Of a DNA stretch of 31,730 nt, positions 1 through 8,510 are shown one piece after another; position 1 is the first letter of the stretch, and the number at the start of each line of letters is the position of its first letter. The notes below the pieces were generated by a model. It worked only from the letters and a program-made list of their open reading frames with translations, ran no database searches and was not told the origin of the DNA. The stretch spans positions 1 through 31,730 of the forward strand of contig CAZTGE010000037.1 in the NCBI GenBank assembly GCA_964612995.1, in the 5' to 3' direction. Source of the stretch: SLQH01 sp964612995. GTDB taxonomy: Bacteria > Planctomycetota > UBA11346. A program made the position numbers and the translations under genes.

Positions 1-42
1 CCCCTGGAAAAGTGCGCATGGTCATGCGCACTTTTCCAGGGG
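1..42. repeat. 42-bp perfect palindrome, terminator-like
   Basis: Two 20-bp arms (1-20 and 23-42) are exact reverse complements around a 2-bp centre. Each arm carries an A4 or T4 run after the outer CCCCTGG, so a transcript from either strand would fold into a long hairpin with the U run inside the stem. That suits a bidirectional terminator or a dispersed palindromic element. The core GGAAAAGTGCGC is nearly repeated at 31657-31669, where it flanks a family 1 hairpin. What lies upstream of the window is unknown, so its role is open. Confidence 0.6.
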
Positions 43-53
43 AATGGAATATG

Positions 54-89
54 CAGGAGCCGCGATGCACAGGCACATCACGGCTCCTG
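54..89 (-). terminator. Candidate hairpin terminator after the DUF1328 gene
   Basis: Nine-base arms CAGGAGCCG (54-62) and CGGCTCCTG (81-89) pair exactly and enclose a second short GATG/CATC pairing. It lies 40 bases beyond the stop codon of the minus-strand small membrane protein. There is no clean U tract on the minus strand, so it may be a weak or Rho-assisted terminator. Confidence 0.35.
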
Positions 90-128
90 GGTGGCGCTCG
101 GGGTGCACCGCCGCCAGCCCGGTCGGGC

Positions 129-311
129 TCAGACCGCGGTGGTCGGTTTGCGGCCCGAGATCAGCCCCCAGATCAGGGCGATCACGAACAGGACCAGGAA
201 GATGAAGAACAGGATCTGGGCGATGCCCATCGCAGCATCGTAGATGCCGCCGAAGCCGAAGACCGCTGCGATCGCAGCGACGATGAAGAAGACGAGTGCC
301 CAACGGAGCAT
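129..311 (-). CDS. DUF1328 family small membrane protein (YtjA-like)
   Basis: A 60-residue protein that is almost entirely two hydrophobic helices, about residues 1-20 and 28-52, joined by a short Gly-rich turn (FGFGGIYD) and ending in a basic tail (SGRKP). Length, the MLRWAL start and the layout match DUF1328 (YtjA), small inner-membrane proteins of unknown role that are common in proteobacteria. The ATG at 311 is chosen over an upstream extension because AAAGGA lies 6 bases before it and the family begins with MLRWA. It is transcribed away from the neighbouring HdeD-like gene. The promoter must lie in 312-507. Biochemical function is unknown. Confidence 0.85.
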   Translation of the reverse strand: MLRWALVFFIVAAIAAVFGFGGIYDAAMGIAQILFFIFLVLFVIALIWGLISGRKPTTAV

Positions 312-506
312 GGTGATTCCTTTCAGGTGCAGGTCCGAGGTGTCGATGGCGATGCGTACACGGCATCGCACATGGTGGACATAGCACCTGGGGGGATGGG
401 ACTACACCTGGGTGAAGCCCAGGCGATCATGCCCGTCCCGCCATGATGGCGGTAGGGGTCACGTCGGTGAAGCAGCTGGGCGTAGCGCTATGATGAGTGT
501 GAAGAA
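312..506. other. Gene-free leader between the DUF1328 gene and repeat A
   Basis: No coding frame here is convincing. It contains the ribosome binding site and presumably the promoter of the minus-strand small membrane protein. Two short perfect hairpins are visible: CCTGGG/CCCAGG at 407-423 and CCGCCA/TGGCGG at 438-452. I could not pick out a clear -35/-10 pair. Confidence 0.5.
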
Positions 507-734
507 TAACCACTCAGGCCCATAAGGCATGAGTGGTTGCCAGTCATATTGGGGGCCTTATCGCACCCGATGGGGTCTGGCGTCGAGTGGCGGTGGGCGG
601 ATACGTTTCGGCGCAGCCGATCCGCCCACGCCTGAATCTGCCTGCAGATTCAGGCGAACCACGACAATGCCAGAGGGGCAGATCCTCACGCAGTGAGGAC
701 CGTAGGGGCGAAGCCTCTGAGCAGTTACATAGCG
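507..734 (+). repeat. Family 1 composite hairpin repeat, copy A (about 228 bp)
   Basis: This is a chain of inverted repeats. Hairpin 1 is at 508-538 (core CCACTCA...TGAGTGG). Hairpin 2 has 10-bp perfect arms at 593-602 and 620-629. Hairpin 3 has 12-bp perfect arms at 630-641 and 644-655. Hairpin 4 has 7-bp arms at 673-679 and 683-689. A small fifth stem lies near 694-709. A reverse-oriented copy of nearly the same length is at 17911-18136, and hairpin 1 alone occurs at 31489-31525 and 31671-31705. It contains no credible gene. It resembles a REP/BIME-like or MITE-like dispersed element, though a structured RNA is possible. It ends about 45 bases before the Shine-Dalgarno of the HdeD-like gene. 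Confidence 0.85.
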
Positions 735-793
735 AAATCGCTGTCGCGCAACGGCGCCCGGAGCGCACATTCGCCTGTTGGAGGATTACCGTC

Positions 794-1366
794 ATGATGA
801 CACATGTGATGATCAACCGCTATCCGGTAGACACGATGGCCACCGATGCAGATACGGTGCGCAAGGGGCTGCTGGGCGTGGGTATCGCCTTGTGCGTGCT
901 CGGTGCGCTGGCGCTGTTGCTGCCGGCGGCCGCGGGGATCGCGGTGGAACTGGTGATCGGCGCGGTGTTCCTGGTGGCTGGCACGCTGGGGCTGATCCAG
1001 GCGTTGAGCGGTGGCGGGCGACGGTGGCGCGGCGCGCTGATCGGCCTGATCGCGGCCCTGGTGGGGCTGTTCCTGGTCCTGCAGCCGATCGGGGGGGCTC
1101 TGGTCCTGGCCACGGTGTTGGCCGTCTACTTCCTGGTCGATGGTGTTTTCGGCATCACCACCGCGGTCTACGCCCGCGATACCGCCGCTGCTGGTATGAT
1201 CGGGATCGCTGCGGCTTTCAGTGTGCTGCTGGGCATCGTGATGCTGGTCCTGTTGCCGCAGGCCGCACCCTGGCTGCTGGGCCTGGTGGTGGGCATCCAC
1301 CTGCTCGGTGATGGCATCGTCTCGCTGATCATGAGCAATCGCATCCGCCACGCGACGCCCGCCTGA
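794..1366 (+). CDS. HdeD/DUF308-type membrane protein
   Basis: A 190-residue protein with about six hydrophobic segments from residue 24 onward, no large soluble domain, and the repeated Gly/Leu/Val-rich helix pairs typical of the HdeD/DUF308 family. Members are inner-membrane proteins linked in enterobacteria to acid resistance; the molecular activity is not established. The ATG at 794 is chosen because GGAGGA (780-785) lies 8 bases upstream. A second ATG follows at once, and ATG 836 would also leave the membrane part intact. Family 1 repeat copy A lies directly upstream. The gene is followed by a 120-base gap and then the NtrC-type regulator on the same strand. Confidence 0.8.
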   Translation: MMTHVMINRYPVDTMATDADTVRKGLLGVGIALCVLGALALLLPAAAGIAVELVIGAVFLVAGTLGLIQALSGGGRRWRGALIGLIAALVGLFLVLQPIGGALVLATVLAVYFLVDGVFGITTAVYARDTAAAGMIGIAAAFSVLLGIVMLVLLPQAAPWLLGLVVGIHLLGDGIVSLIMSNRIRHATPA

Positions 1367-1384
1367 CCTCGACGCCGTCGCGAC

Positions 1385-1400
1385 TGGCACGCCAGATGCC
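1385..1400 (+). promoter_or_regulatory. Candidate sigma-54 promoter before the NtrC-type regulator
   Basis: TGGCAC, five bases, then ATGCC gives the invariant GG (1386-1387) and GC (1398-1399) exactly ten bases apart, close to the sigma-54 consensus TGGCACN5TTGCW. It lies 87 bases before the regulator's start, which would suit autoregulation or control by another enhancer-binding protein. The same bases also form a CTGGC/GCCAG inverted repeat, so a chance match cannot be excluded. Confidence 0.4.
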
Positions 1401-1486
1401 CATCGCGGCCAGGGTGCACCCGCATCCGGCGCCGCTGCTGCAAAGCGCGACGCGGGTGTGGCGATCGTGCACACGGGGAGGTGGCG

Positions 1487-2908
<1,422 letters not shown>

Positions 2909-2916
2909 CCGGCCGC

Positions 2917-3828
2917 CTACTTGCGCGCGGTCGCGACCAGCGAGCGGTAGCGCGGGCTGGTGGGCTCCGGTTCGAGCGGGTAGATGCGCAGGTCGGTGAA
3001 ATCGGTCAGCCACCCGCGTAGTCGGATCTGGCTGAAGCCCTGGACCAGATGGCCGTAGTGACGGCTCTCGTCGTAGTCGTGTTCGGCCAGCGTCAGCACG
3101 GCGATGCGCCCGCCGGGCTTGAGCACCTGGTGGGTGCGCTCGAGCGCGGCGCGCGGATCGGCGATGTACTGCAGGCTCTGGAGGAACAGCGCGCTGTCGC
3201 AGGAATCCGGGGCCAGATCCATCGCCTCGGCGCTGCTCTGGAGGTAGCGCACCCGCTCCAGGCCGAGCGCGCGCACCCGGGCCCTGCCGGCTTCGACCAT
3301 CGCTGGCGAGGGATCGACGCAGATCAGCTCGGTGGCGCGTGGCGCGAGCAGTTCGATCATCGCGCCGTCGCCAGCCCCGACATCGACGCAGCGCCCGAGG
3401 ACCACGAACTCCAACAGCGCGTGGGCGAGGTTGTGCCAGGTCCGTCCCGGGGCGTATTCGCGATGGAGGGTGCCGGCGACGCGTTCGACCCAGGTCGCGC
3501 CGGAGCGCTGGCGGATCGCGGCCAGACGCTCGCGGTCGGAGACCACCAGGGGGTCGTCTTCGCTCAGCCCGCTGACCGCTTGCCAGATGGCATGGGTGTC
3601 GCTGGCGAGATCCTCGCGCAGGCGGTAGCGGCGCGCGCTGCCCTCGGCGAGGTCATGGATGAAGCCGGCGTGCTTGAGTTTGGCCAGATGGCCGGAGACC
3701 GAGCTCTGCCCCAGATCGAGCACCTGCTGCAGCTCGGCCACCGTCAGCGGCTGGTCGGCGAGCAGGTGGAGGATGCGGATGCGGGTGGCATCGCTGAGCA
3801 GTTTGAGCGGTTCGCTGGCCCGGACCAT
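2917..3828 (-). CDS. ArsR-type HTH fused to a SAM-dependent methyltransferase
   Basis: A 303-residue fusion. Residues 1-75 form an ArsR winged helix (recognition helix around SSVSGHLAKL, then the wing EGSARRYRL). Residues 110-300 form a class I methyltransferase with SAM motif VDVGAGDG at 148-155, an acidic end to strand 2 (CVDPSP) and a post-I region like ubiquinone/menaquinone methyltransferases. The Cys pair of the metal site in classical ArsR proteins (ELCVCDL) reads ELQQVLDL here, so arsenic sensing by that site is unlikely. It probably binds DNA in response to SAM, SAH or a methylated small molecule, which is inference. The ATG at 3828 has only a weak ribosome site. It lies 73 bases after hypB on the same strand and may be read through from it. 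Its stop is 8 bases from the convergent NtrC-type gene. Confidence 0.85.
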   Translation of the reverse strand: MVRASEPLKLLSDATRIRILHLLADQPLTVAELQQVLDLGQSSVSGHLAKLKHAGFIHDLAEGSARRYRLREDLASDTHAIWQAVSGLSEDDPLVVSDRERLAAIRQRSGATWVERVAGTLHREYAPGRTWHNLAHALLEFVVLGRCVDVGAGDGAMIELLAPRATELICVDPSPAMVEAGRARVRALGLERVRYLQSSAEAMDLAPDSCDSALFLQSLQYIADPRAALERTHQVLKPGGRIAVLTLAEHDYDESRHYGHLVQGFSQIRLRGWLTDFTDLRIYPLEPEPTSPRYRSLVATARK

Positions 3829-3901
3829 CGCGCGAGTCTCGGGGACGCTGGCGTTTTGACAAGCCGAGGGCTGGCGTTCCGCGGCTGGCCCTGCAGCGCT
3901 C

Positions 3902-4561
3902 TCAGCGCGCGGGCAGTGCGGCGTGGGCCTGGCGCAGCCAGGCCAGCCAGGCTTCGAGCCCCTCGAGTGTGCGGGTGCTCAGCGCGAAGCAGGGGGCGCG
4001 GGTGTTGATCTGGTCGAGGTCGGCGCGCACGCGCTCGCGATCGAAGTCGAGGTGCTCGATGAGGTCGATCTTGTTGAGCAGGATCGCGTCGGCGCGCTGG
4101 AACAGCGTCGGGTACTTGGCCACCTTGTCATCGCCCTCGGGCACCGAGAGCAGGGCGACGTTGTAGTGCTCGCCGAGGGTGTGCGCCGCCGGGCAGACCA
4201 TGTTGCCGACGTTCTCGATGAACAGGTAGTCCAGCTCGTCCAGAGGGGTCTCGTCGAGCCCGAGCTGGACCTGCATCGGGTTGAGGTGGCAGCCGCGTCC
4301 GGTGTTGATCTGCACCGCGGCCGCGGCGCTTGCGGCGATGCGCTCGGCGTCGCGGCTGGTCTGCAGGTCGCCAACGAACACCGCGCAGCGCGCGGGCGCG
4401 AGCGCGGGGATGGTCTGCTGCAGCAGCGTGGTCTTGCCGCTGCCCGGAGCGCTCATCAGGTTGACGCCGAGCACGCCGGCTGCGTCGAGCCGTTCGCGGT
4501 TGCGGTCCGCGACCTCCTGGCCTGCGCGCAGCACGCTCTCGATCACTCTGACTTCGGCCAT
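3902..4561 (-). CDS. hypB: HypB, GTPase for nickel insertion into [NiFe] hydrogenase
   Basis: A 219-residue SIMIBI-class GTPase that acts with HypA to load nickel into the hydrogenase large subunit in the cytoplasm. The P-loop is APGSGKTT (residues 38-45), the G-domain metal site is Cys91-His92 (GRGCHL) with Cys123 (NMVCPA), and the guanine specificity motif is NKID at 163-166. The N-terminus begins MAEVRVIESVLRAG: it lacks both the Cys-rich high-affinity nickel motif of the E. coli protein and the histidine stretch of nickel-storing HypB proteins, so only the G-domain metal site remains. The start has GAGGAG 6 bases upstream and lies 13 bases after hypA. It is the last hyp gene of the operon. 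Confidence 0.95.
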   Translation of the reverse strand: MAEVRVIESVLRAGQEVADRNRERLDAAGVLGVNLMSAPGSGKTTLLQQTIPALAPARCAVFVGDLQTSRDAERIAASAAAAVQINTGRGCHLNPMQVQLGLDETPLDELDYLFIENVGNMVCPAAHTLGEHYNVALLSVPEGDDKVAKYPTLFQRADAILLNKIDLIEHLDFDRERVRADLDQINTRAPCFALSTRTLEGLEAWLAWLRQAHAALPAR

Positions 4562-4574
4562 GGTCGTCTCCTCG

Positions 4575-4928
4575 TCAATCCGTTGCGCGCTCGCCCTCGA
4601 GCGCGGCGAGCACGATGTCGTCGCCTGCGATGAACAGCACGTCGGCCTCGCCGCAATCGGGGCAGCGGTAGTCGTCGATCGCCGGGGCGAACTCGGTGAC
4701 GCAGGCGCGGCAGCGGGCGCGGACCGGGATCTCGACCAGCTCCAGCTGGGCTCCGGCGGCGCAGGTGCCGGCGGCCACGGCGCTGAAGGCCATGCGCATG
4801 GCCTCGTACACCACCAGCCGTTGGGCGCCGATCTCGAGCCGGATGCGCTCGACGCGCTCCAGGTCGTGGGCCGCGGCCTGATGCAGCACCTGGCCGATCA
4901 GGGTGGTGGCGATCGACATCTCATGCAT
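4575..4928 (-). CDS. hypA: HypA, nickel metallochaperone for hydrogenase
   Basis: A 117-residue protein of standard HypA length. The N-terminus MHEMSI supplies His2 for the nickel site. The zinc site is formed by two CxxC pairs, Cys73/Cys76 and Cys89/Cys92, in the C-terminal half. HypA delivers nickel with HypB to the hydrogenase large-subunit precursor. It lies 30 bases after hypE and 13 before hypB, in the order C-D-E-A-B. No residue that matters appears to be missing. Confidence 0.95.
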   Translation of the reverse strand: MHEMSIATTLIGQVLHQAAAHDLERVERIRLEIGAQRLVVYEAMRMAFSAVAAGTCAAGAQLELVEIPVRARCRACVTEFAPAIDDYRCPDCGEADVLFIAGDDIVLAALEGERATD

Positions 4929-4958
4929 CGCGATGGCTCCGCGCGGACCGCGTGCGGC

Positions 4959-5969
4959 TCAACATATCCGTGGCAACTCCTCGCCGTAGGGGCGTTGGAC
5001 GATGCGCCGTCCGCCGGCGACGGTGAGCAGTTCGACCAGCGGCGGTTCACGTGCGACCACCGTGCCGATGCGGGCGGCCTCGTTGCCGTGGGCGTCTGCC
5101 CGGCAGGCGGCAAGGACGGCATCGACGGCTGCGGGGGCGCAGGCGATGACCAGTTTGCCCTCGTTGGCCGCGGCGAGCGGATCGAGGCCGAGCAGGTCGG
5201 CCGCGGCGCGGGTCGCCGGGCGGATAGGGATCGCCGCCTCGTCGATCTCCAAGGTGCAACCGCTCGCGGCGGCGATGTCGGCCAACACGCCGGCGAGGCC
5301 GCCCCGGGTTGGATCGCGGATGAAACGCAGACCCTCGCCGCAGGCGACCAGTGCGGCGCACAGCCCGGCGAGGGGGGCGACGTCGGAGACGATCGGCGAA
5401 TGCAGGTGCAGCGATTCGCGCGTGGCCATGATAGCCAGACCGTGGTCGGCGATGCAGCCGCTGACCACGATGTGGTCGCCGGGGCGCACATGTTGCGGAG
5501 CGAGCGCGATGCCATCGCGCAGGCGACCGACCCCGGCGGTGGAGATGGTCAACCCGCCGCCGTCGCGGCGTTCGACGACCTTGGTGTCGCCAGCGACCAC
5601 CGCGATCCCGGCTTCGCGCGCGGTCGCGGCGATGCTCTCGAGGATCCGGTCGAGGGTGGCCAGGCTCAGGCCCTCCTCGATGACCAGGGTCTGCATCAGC
5701 GCCAGCGGTTCGGCACCCATCACCGCGAGATCGTTGACCGTGCCCGCGACCGCGAGCCGGCCGATGTCGCCGCCGGGGAACTCCAGCGGTTGGACCACCG
5801 AGGCGTCGGTGGTCAGGCACAGCCGTCCCGGTCCACCAGCGAGCACCGCGGCGTCGGTGAGCGGATCGAGCGCCGGGTTGCCCAGACGGGGGACGATGTG
5901 GTCCTCGATCAGCGTGCGGGTCAGCTCGCCGCCGCCGCCGTGGGCCAGCAGGATGCGCGGTTCGCTCAT
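4959..5969 (-). CDS. hypE: HypE, carbamoyl dehydratase making the cyanide ligand
   Basis: A 336-residue member of the PurM/AIR-synthase-like ATPase family. HypE takes a carbamoyl group from HypF on its C-terminal cysteine and dehydrates it to thiocyanate, the source of the CN ligands of the [NiFe] site. The C-terminus is PRIC, ending in the essential Cys as the family requires. The N-terminal glycine-rich HGGGGE and the TDAS and GDTKVVE motifs are the nucleotide-binding elements. The ATG at 5969 overlaps the hypD stop (ATGA), which indicates translational coupling and rules out the longer upstream frame. hypF itself is not in this window. Confidence 0.95.
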   Translation of the reverse strand: MSEPRILLAHGGGGELTRTLIEDHIVPRLGNPALDPLTDAAVLAGGPGRLCLTTDASVVQPLEFPGGDIGRLAVAGTVNDLAVMGAEPLALMQTLVIEEGLSLATLDRILESIAATAREAGIAVVAGDTKVVERRDGGGLTISTAGVGRLRDGIALAPQHVRPGDHIVVSGCIADHGLAIMATRESLHLHSPIVSDVAPLAGLCAALVACGEGLRFIRDPTRGGLAGVLADIAAASGCTLEIDEAAIPIRPATRAAADLLGLDPLAAANEGKLVIACAPAAVDAVLAACRADAHGNEAARIGTVVAREPPLVELLTVAGGRRIVQRPYGEELPRIC

Positions 5970-7069
5970 CGTCCGGCCCCTCCGGCGCCGCGTGGCGCGC
6001 TGGTCACGCCGCCGTAACGGTACCAGGCGGCGCAGGTGCCCTCCGAGGAGACCATGCAGGGCCCGATCGGGCGGGTGGGGGTGCAGGTGGTGCCGAAGAG
6101 GGTGCACTGCGCCGGTTCACACATGCCCTGGATCACCTCGCCGCAGCGACAGCCGGGGGCGTGGAGGTCGGCATCGACATCCACCCCGAAACGGGTGCGC
6201 GCGTCGAAGCCGGCATAGGCCGGGCGCAGAGCCAGACCGGAGTCGGGGATCACCCCCATTGCGCGCCAGGTGGCGTCGGCGGGCGTGAACACGCGCTCGA
6301 CGATTGCGCGCGCATGGGGGTTGCCTCCGGGCGCGACCACGCCGGCGTAGGTGTTGTCGAGCACCGGCGTGCCGTCGCGCGCCGCTTCGGTCAGGCGCAG
6401 CAGGGCGTGGAGCATCGAATCGGGTTCGAATCCGGCGACGACGCAGCTCTTGGCGAAGCGCGTGACCAACGGGGCATAGGCCTCGCTGCCGATGATCACG
6501 CTCACGTGACCGGGGCAGAGGAAGCCCTGCAGTGGTATCGCACCGGCGTCGAGCAGGGCGGTCATCGCCGGCACGACCAGCTTGTGTCCCGGGAGGATGC
6601 TGAAGTTGTCCAGCCCGGCAGCCGCGGCCTCGAGCACGGCGACCGCGCTGCCCGGGGCGGTGGTCTCGAAGCCGACGGCGAGGAACACCACCTGGCGTTC
6701 GGGGTGGGCGCGGGCGTGGGCGACCGCATCGCGTGCGCCGAAGCAGACCAGGATATCGCCGCCCGAGGCCCGGGCCTCGGCCAGCGAACCCGTGGTCCCG
6801 GGGACCCGGACCATGTCGCCGTAGGTGGCGACGGTGGTTCCGGGCTCGCGCGCGAGTGCGATCGCGGCGTCGATGTAGCCCTGGGCGGTGACGCAGACCG
6901 GGCAGCCGGGGCCGGAGACCAGCCGCAGGTCCGGCGGCAGCATGCTCTTCAGGCCGCTGCGGAACAGCGCGACGGTATGCGTGCCGCAGACCTCCATGAA
7001 GGCCATCGGCCCGGCCGCGTCGCAGACGGTCGCCAGCTGTGCGGCGAGTCGGCGCGGGTCTTCGCTCAT
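5966..7069 (-). CDS. hypD: HypD, Fe-S scaffold for the Fe(CN)2CO cofactor
   Basis: A 367-residue protein with the full HypD signature: Cys28 in MEVCGTH, the GPGCPVC pair (Cys56, Cys59), and a C-terminal cluster of cysteines (GCRCGE, MCEPAQC, PIGPC) that binds the [4Fe-4S] cluster. With HypC it forms the scaffold on which iron receives its CN and CO ligands. The ATG at 7067-7069 overlaps the hypC stop by four bases, as does its own stop with hypE, so C-D-E are tightly coupled. A longer in-frame extension runs upstream, but the overlap and the MSEDPRRL start argue against it. Confidence 0.95.
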   Translation of the reverse strand: MSEDPRRLAAQLATVCDAAGPMAFMEVCGTHTVALFRSGLKSMLPPDLRLVSGPGCPVCVTAQGYIDAAIALAREPGTTVATYGDMVRVPGTTGSLAEARASGGDILVCFGARDAVAHARAHPERQVVFLAVGFETTAPGSAVAVLEAAAAGLDNFSILPGHKLVVPAMTALLDAGAIPLQGFLCPGHVSVIIGSEAYAPLVTRFAKSCVVAGFEPDSMLHALLRLTEAARDGTPVLDNTYAGVVAPGGNPHARAIVERVFTPADATWRAMGVIPDSGLALRPAYAGFDARTRFGVDVDADLHAPGCRCGEVIQGMCEPAQCTLFGTTCTPTRPIGPCMVSSEGTCAAWYRYGGVTSAPRGAGGAGR

Positions 7070-7341
7070 GCGCCGGGCTCCGGCTCGGCGGCGAGTTCTT
7101 CGGGGGTGTTGCCGAGACCGGCTTCCTCGAGCCAGCGCCAGGTTTCGCGCGCCTCGTTCTGATCGAGATGCTCGATCGCCATTCCGGCGTGGACCAGGAC
7201 CCAGGAGCCGGTACCGGCCTCGGGGACCAGGGCGAGCGAGACCTCGACCCGGTTGCCCTGGAAGTCGACGGTACCGGTGCGCGCCACCGGGTCCGCGGCT
7301 TCGACCACTGCTGCGATGCGTCCGGGCATGGCGAGGCACAT
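7066..7341 (-). CDS. hypC: HypC, chaperone of HypD and the hydrogenase large subunit
   Basis: A 91-residue protein beginning MCLAMPG. Cys2, exposed after Met removal, is the iron-binding residue, and His51 (LVHAGMAI) is the second conserved ligand. It carries the Fe(CN)2CO unit with HypD and hands it to the large subunit. The start at 7341 is fixed by the need for Cys at position 2; the open frame extends 16 codons upstream. GAGGAA lies just before it. It is the first gene of the hypCDEAB operon, and an AT-rich inverted repeat lies 55-80 bases upstream. Confidence 0.93.
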   Translation of the reverse strand: MCLAMPGRIAAVVEAADPVARTGTVDFQGNRVEVSLALVPEAGTGSWVLVHAGMAIEHLDQNEARETWRWLEEAGLGNTPEELAAEPEPGA

Positions 7342-7396
7342 GGGGCGTTCCTCCGCGGCTGAGCCTAGTGCGGAACCGCCGGTGGCCAAGTCCGAT

Positions 7397-7422
7397 TATT
7401 ACCCGAGCGAACGGAAGTAATA
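7397..7422 (-). promoter_or_regulatory. Candidate operator/promoter of the hyp operon
   Basis: An inverted repeat TATTAC (7397-7402) and GTAATA (7417-7422) with a 14-base spacer sits in the only AT-rich patch of this neighbourhood, 56 bases before hypC. Each half extends on the minus strand into GGGTA, so GGGTATTAC and GGGTAATAA also read as partial direct repeats. This could be a regulator site or contain the -10 region. I cannot name the regulator. Confidence 0.35.
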
Positions 7423-7452
7423 CCCACTCGGTGTCGGGATCGCCGCCGAGGT

Positions 7453-7921
7453 TCACGGCCGGACGAGCGACCATTCCGCGCCGCGGAAGCGGACCCGCGC
7501 GGTCTGCTCGTCGTGCGTCAGGAAGACCAGCGGTTCGGTGTCCACGCCGGCGAAGCGGCAGCAGAGGGCGTAGTCTGCTGCGACCGGCGTTCGCTTCACT
7601 CCGTCGGCGCGGCGGGATCGGCGGTGACCTCGCCCGCGCGCACGTGGGCGATGATGGTGTCGATCCGGCGATGATTCCATCCCACGAGGTGGCGACCAGC
7701 GTGAGCGGGCGTTCGAGGCGTTCGGCGATCGCGCGCGAGACGTCGACATCGAAGCCTGCCAGCTCGCCCTGGGCGTCGTACATGCTGAACGGCGGGTAGG
7801 CGCCGGTGAGCGCGACCTTGAACTCCTCGGCCGCCGGCAGGGCCGCGCCAGCGAGCAGCAGCAGGCAGAGCAGCCCACGACCCGGCCGATGGGATGATGT
7901 ACGGCGGCGGTGCGTGGGCAC
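7453..7921 (-). pseudogene. Broken periplasmic solute-binding protein (family 3)
   Basis: The 5' part is intact. A GTG start at 7921 has AGGAG 7 bases before it, followed by a basic N-terminus, a hydrophobic signal core (LLCLLLLAGAALPA) and the first strand and helix of an amino-acid-type binding protein (VALTGAYPPFSMYD, GFDVDVSRAIAE, SWDGIIAG). Near 7668 the frame shifts by one base to continue as DTIIAHVRAGEVTADP and stops at 7596. A third frame runs to 7453 without recognisable family motifs. A working member has about 230-260 residues; only about a third is present, so this is a decayed or internally deleted gene. A sequencing error could explain one frameshift but not the missing length. 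Confidence 0.65.
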
Positions 7922-8063
7922 CGGCTGCTCCTGCTGGGGTGACTGCCCGGCGCCGGTTACCGCTGCCGCAGCAAACGGATCCTGGAAGGCTTCGGCCGGC
8001 GTGACGGGCTGTGCCTGGCGCGGGCACAGGCCGCTCTTCTGGGCACGCGCGGGGAAACGTCAA

Positions 8064-8088
8064 GCCGCGCCCGGGGTACGGGCGCGGC
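8064..8088 (-). terminator. Possible weak terminator after cheY
   Basis: A perfect 9-bp stem GCCGCGCCC/GGGCGCGGC with a 7-base loop lies 50 bases beyond the cheY stop on the minus strand. It is followed by TTGACGTTT rather than a continuous U run. It is the best candidate for the end of the chemotaxis operon. Confidence 0.35.
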
Positions 8089-8138
8089 GGCAAGTGGCGC
8101 GCAAGGGGATGCGAAAAATGGAGGCCGGTGCTCGGGTC

Positions 8139-8510
8139 TCAGGCCTCGCGGCGACCGACCGCCTTGTCGACGGCCGAGACGATGCGGTCCTCGTCGAAAG
8201 GTTTGACCACGAAATCGGCGATGCCCAGACGCATGGCGCGCAGCATGCTGTCGCGCTGGTCGACGGCCGTGACCATGATCACCGGGGTCTGATGGTCTTC
8301 GGCCCGGATCGCTTCGAGTGTGCTCAGGCCGTCCATCTCCGGCATGACGATGTCGAGGGTGATCAGGTCAGGACGCAGCTCGCGATAGCGCTCCAGGGCG
8401 TCGCGCCCGTTGCCGGCCTCGGCGACGATCTCGAAGCCGAGCGGCTCGAGCGCGTCGCGGATCAGCTGGCGCATGAACGCGGCATCGTCTACTATCAGGA
8501 CGCGGGTCAT
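8139..8510 (-). CDS. cheY: CheY-type single-domain response regulator
   Basis: A 123-residue receiver with every key residue: acidic pair Asp8/Asp9, phosphoacceptor Asp53 (TLDIVMPEMDG), Thr81 (VTAV) and Lys103 (VKPF). There is no output domain. It would be phosphorylated by CheA and bind the flagellar switch or another target. It is the last gene of the chemotaxis operon, 276 bases after the STAS gene. That gap holds a family 2 repeat whose end supplies the likely Shine-Dalgarno (AAAGGAG, 11 bases before ATG 8510). A CheY-like signal terminator in another pathway is possible, but the context supports chemotaxis. Confidence 0.9.
   Translation of the reverse strand: MTRVLIVDDAAFMRQLIRDALEPLGFEIVAEAGNGRDALERYRELRPDLITLDIVMPEMDGLSTLEAIRAEDHQTPVIMVTAVDQRDSMLRAMRLGIADFVVKPFDEDRIVSAVDKAVGRREA

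Noticed and set aside
2909..2916. Terminator between the convergent NtrC-type and ArsR/methyltransferase genes
   Set aside because: The gap is only 8 bases and I see no hairpin with a U tract spanning it.
7922..8060. Possible riboswitch (c-di-GMP or cobalamin type) in the leader of the broken binding-protein gene
   Set aside because: Fragments such as GTCACGC and GAAGCC recall such elements, but the conserved core sequences do not line up in order and the downstream gene is broken.
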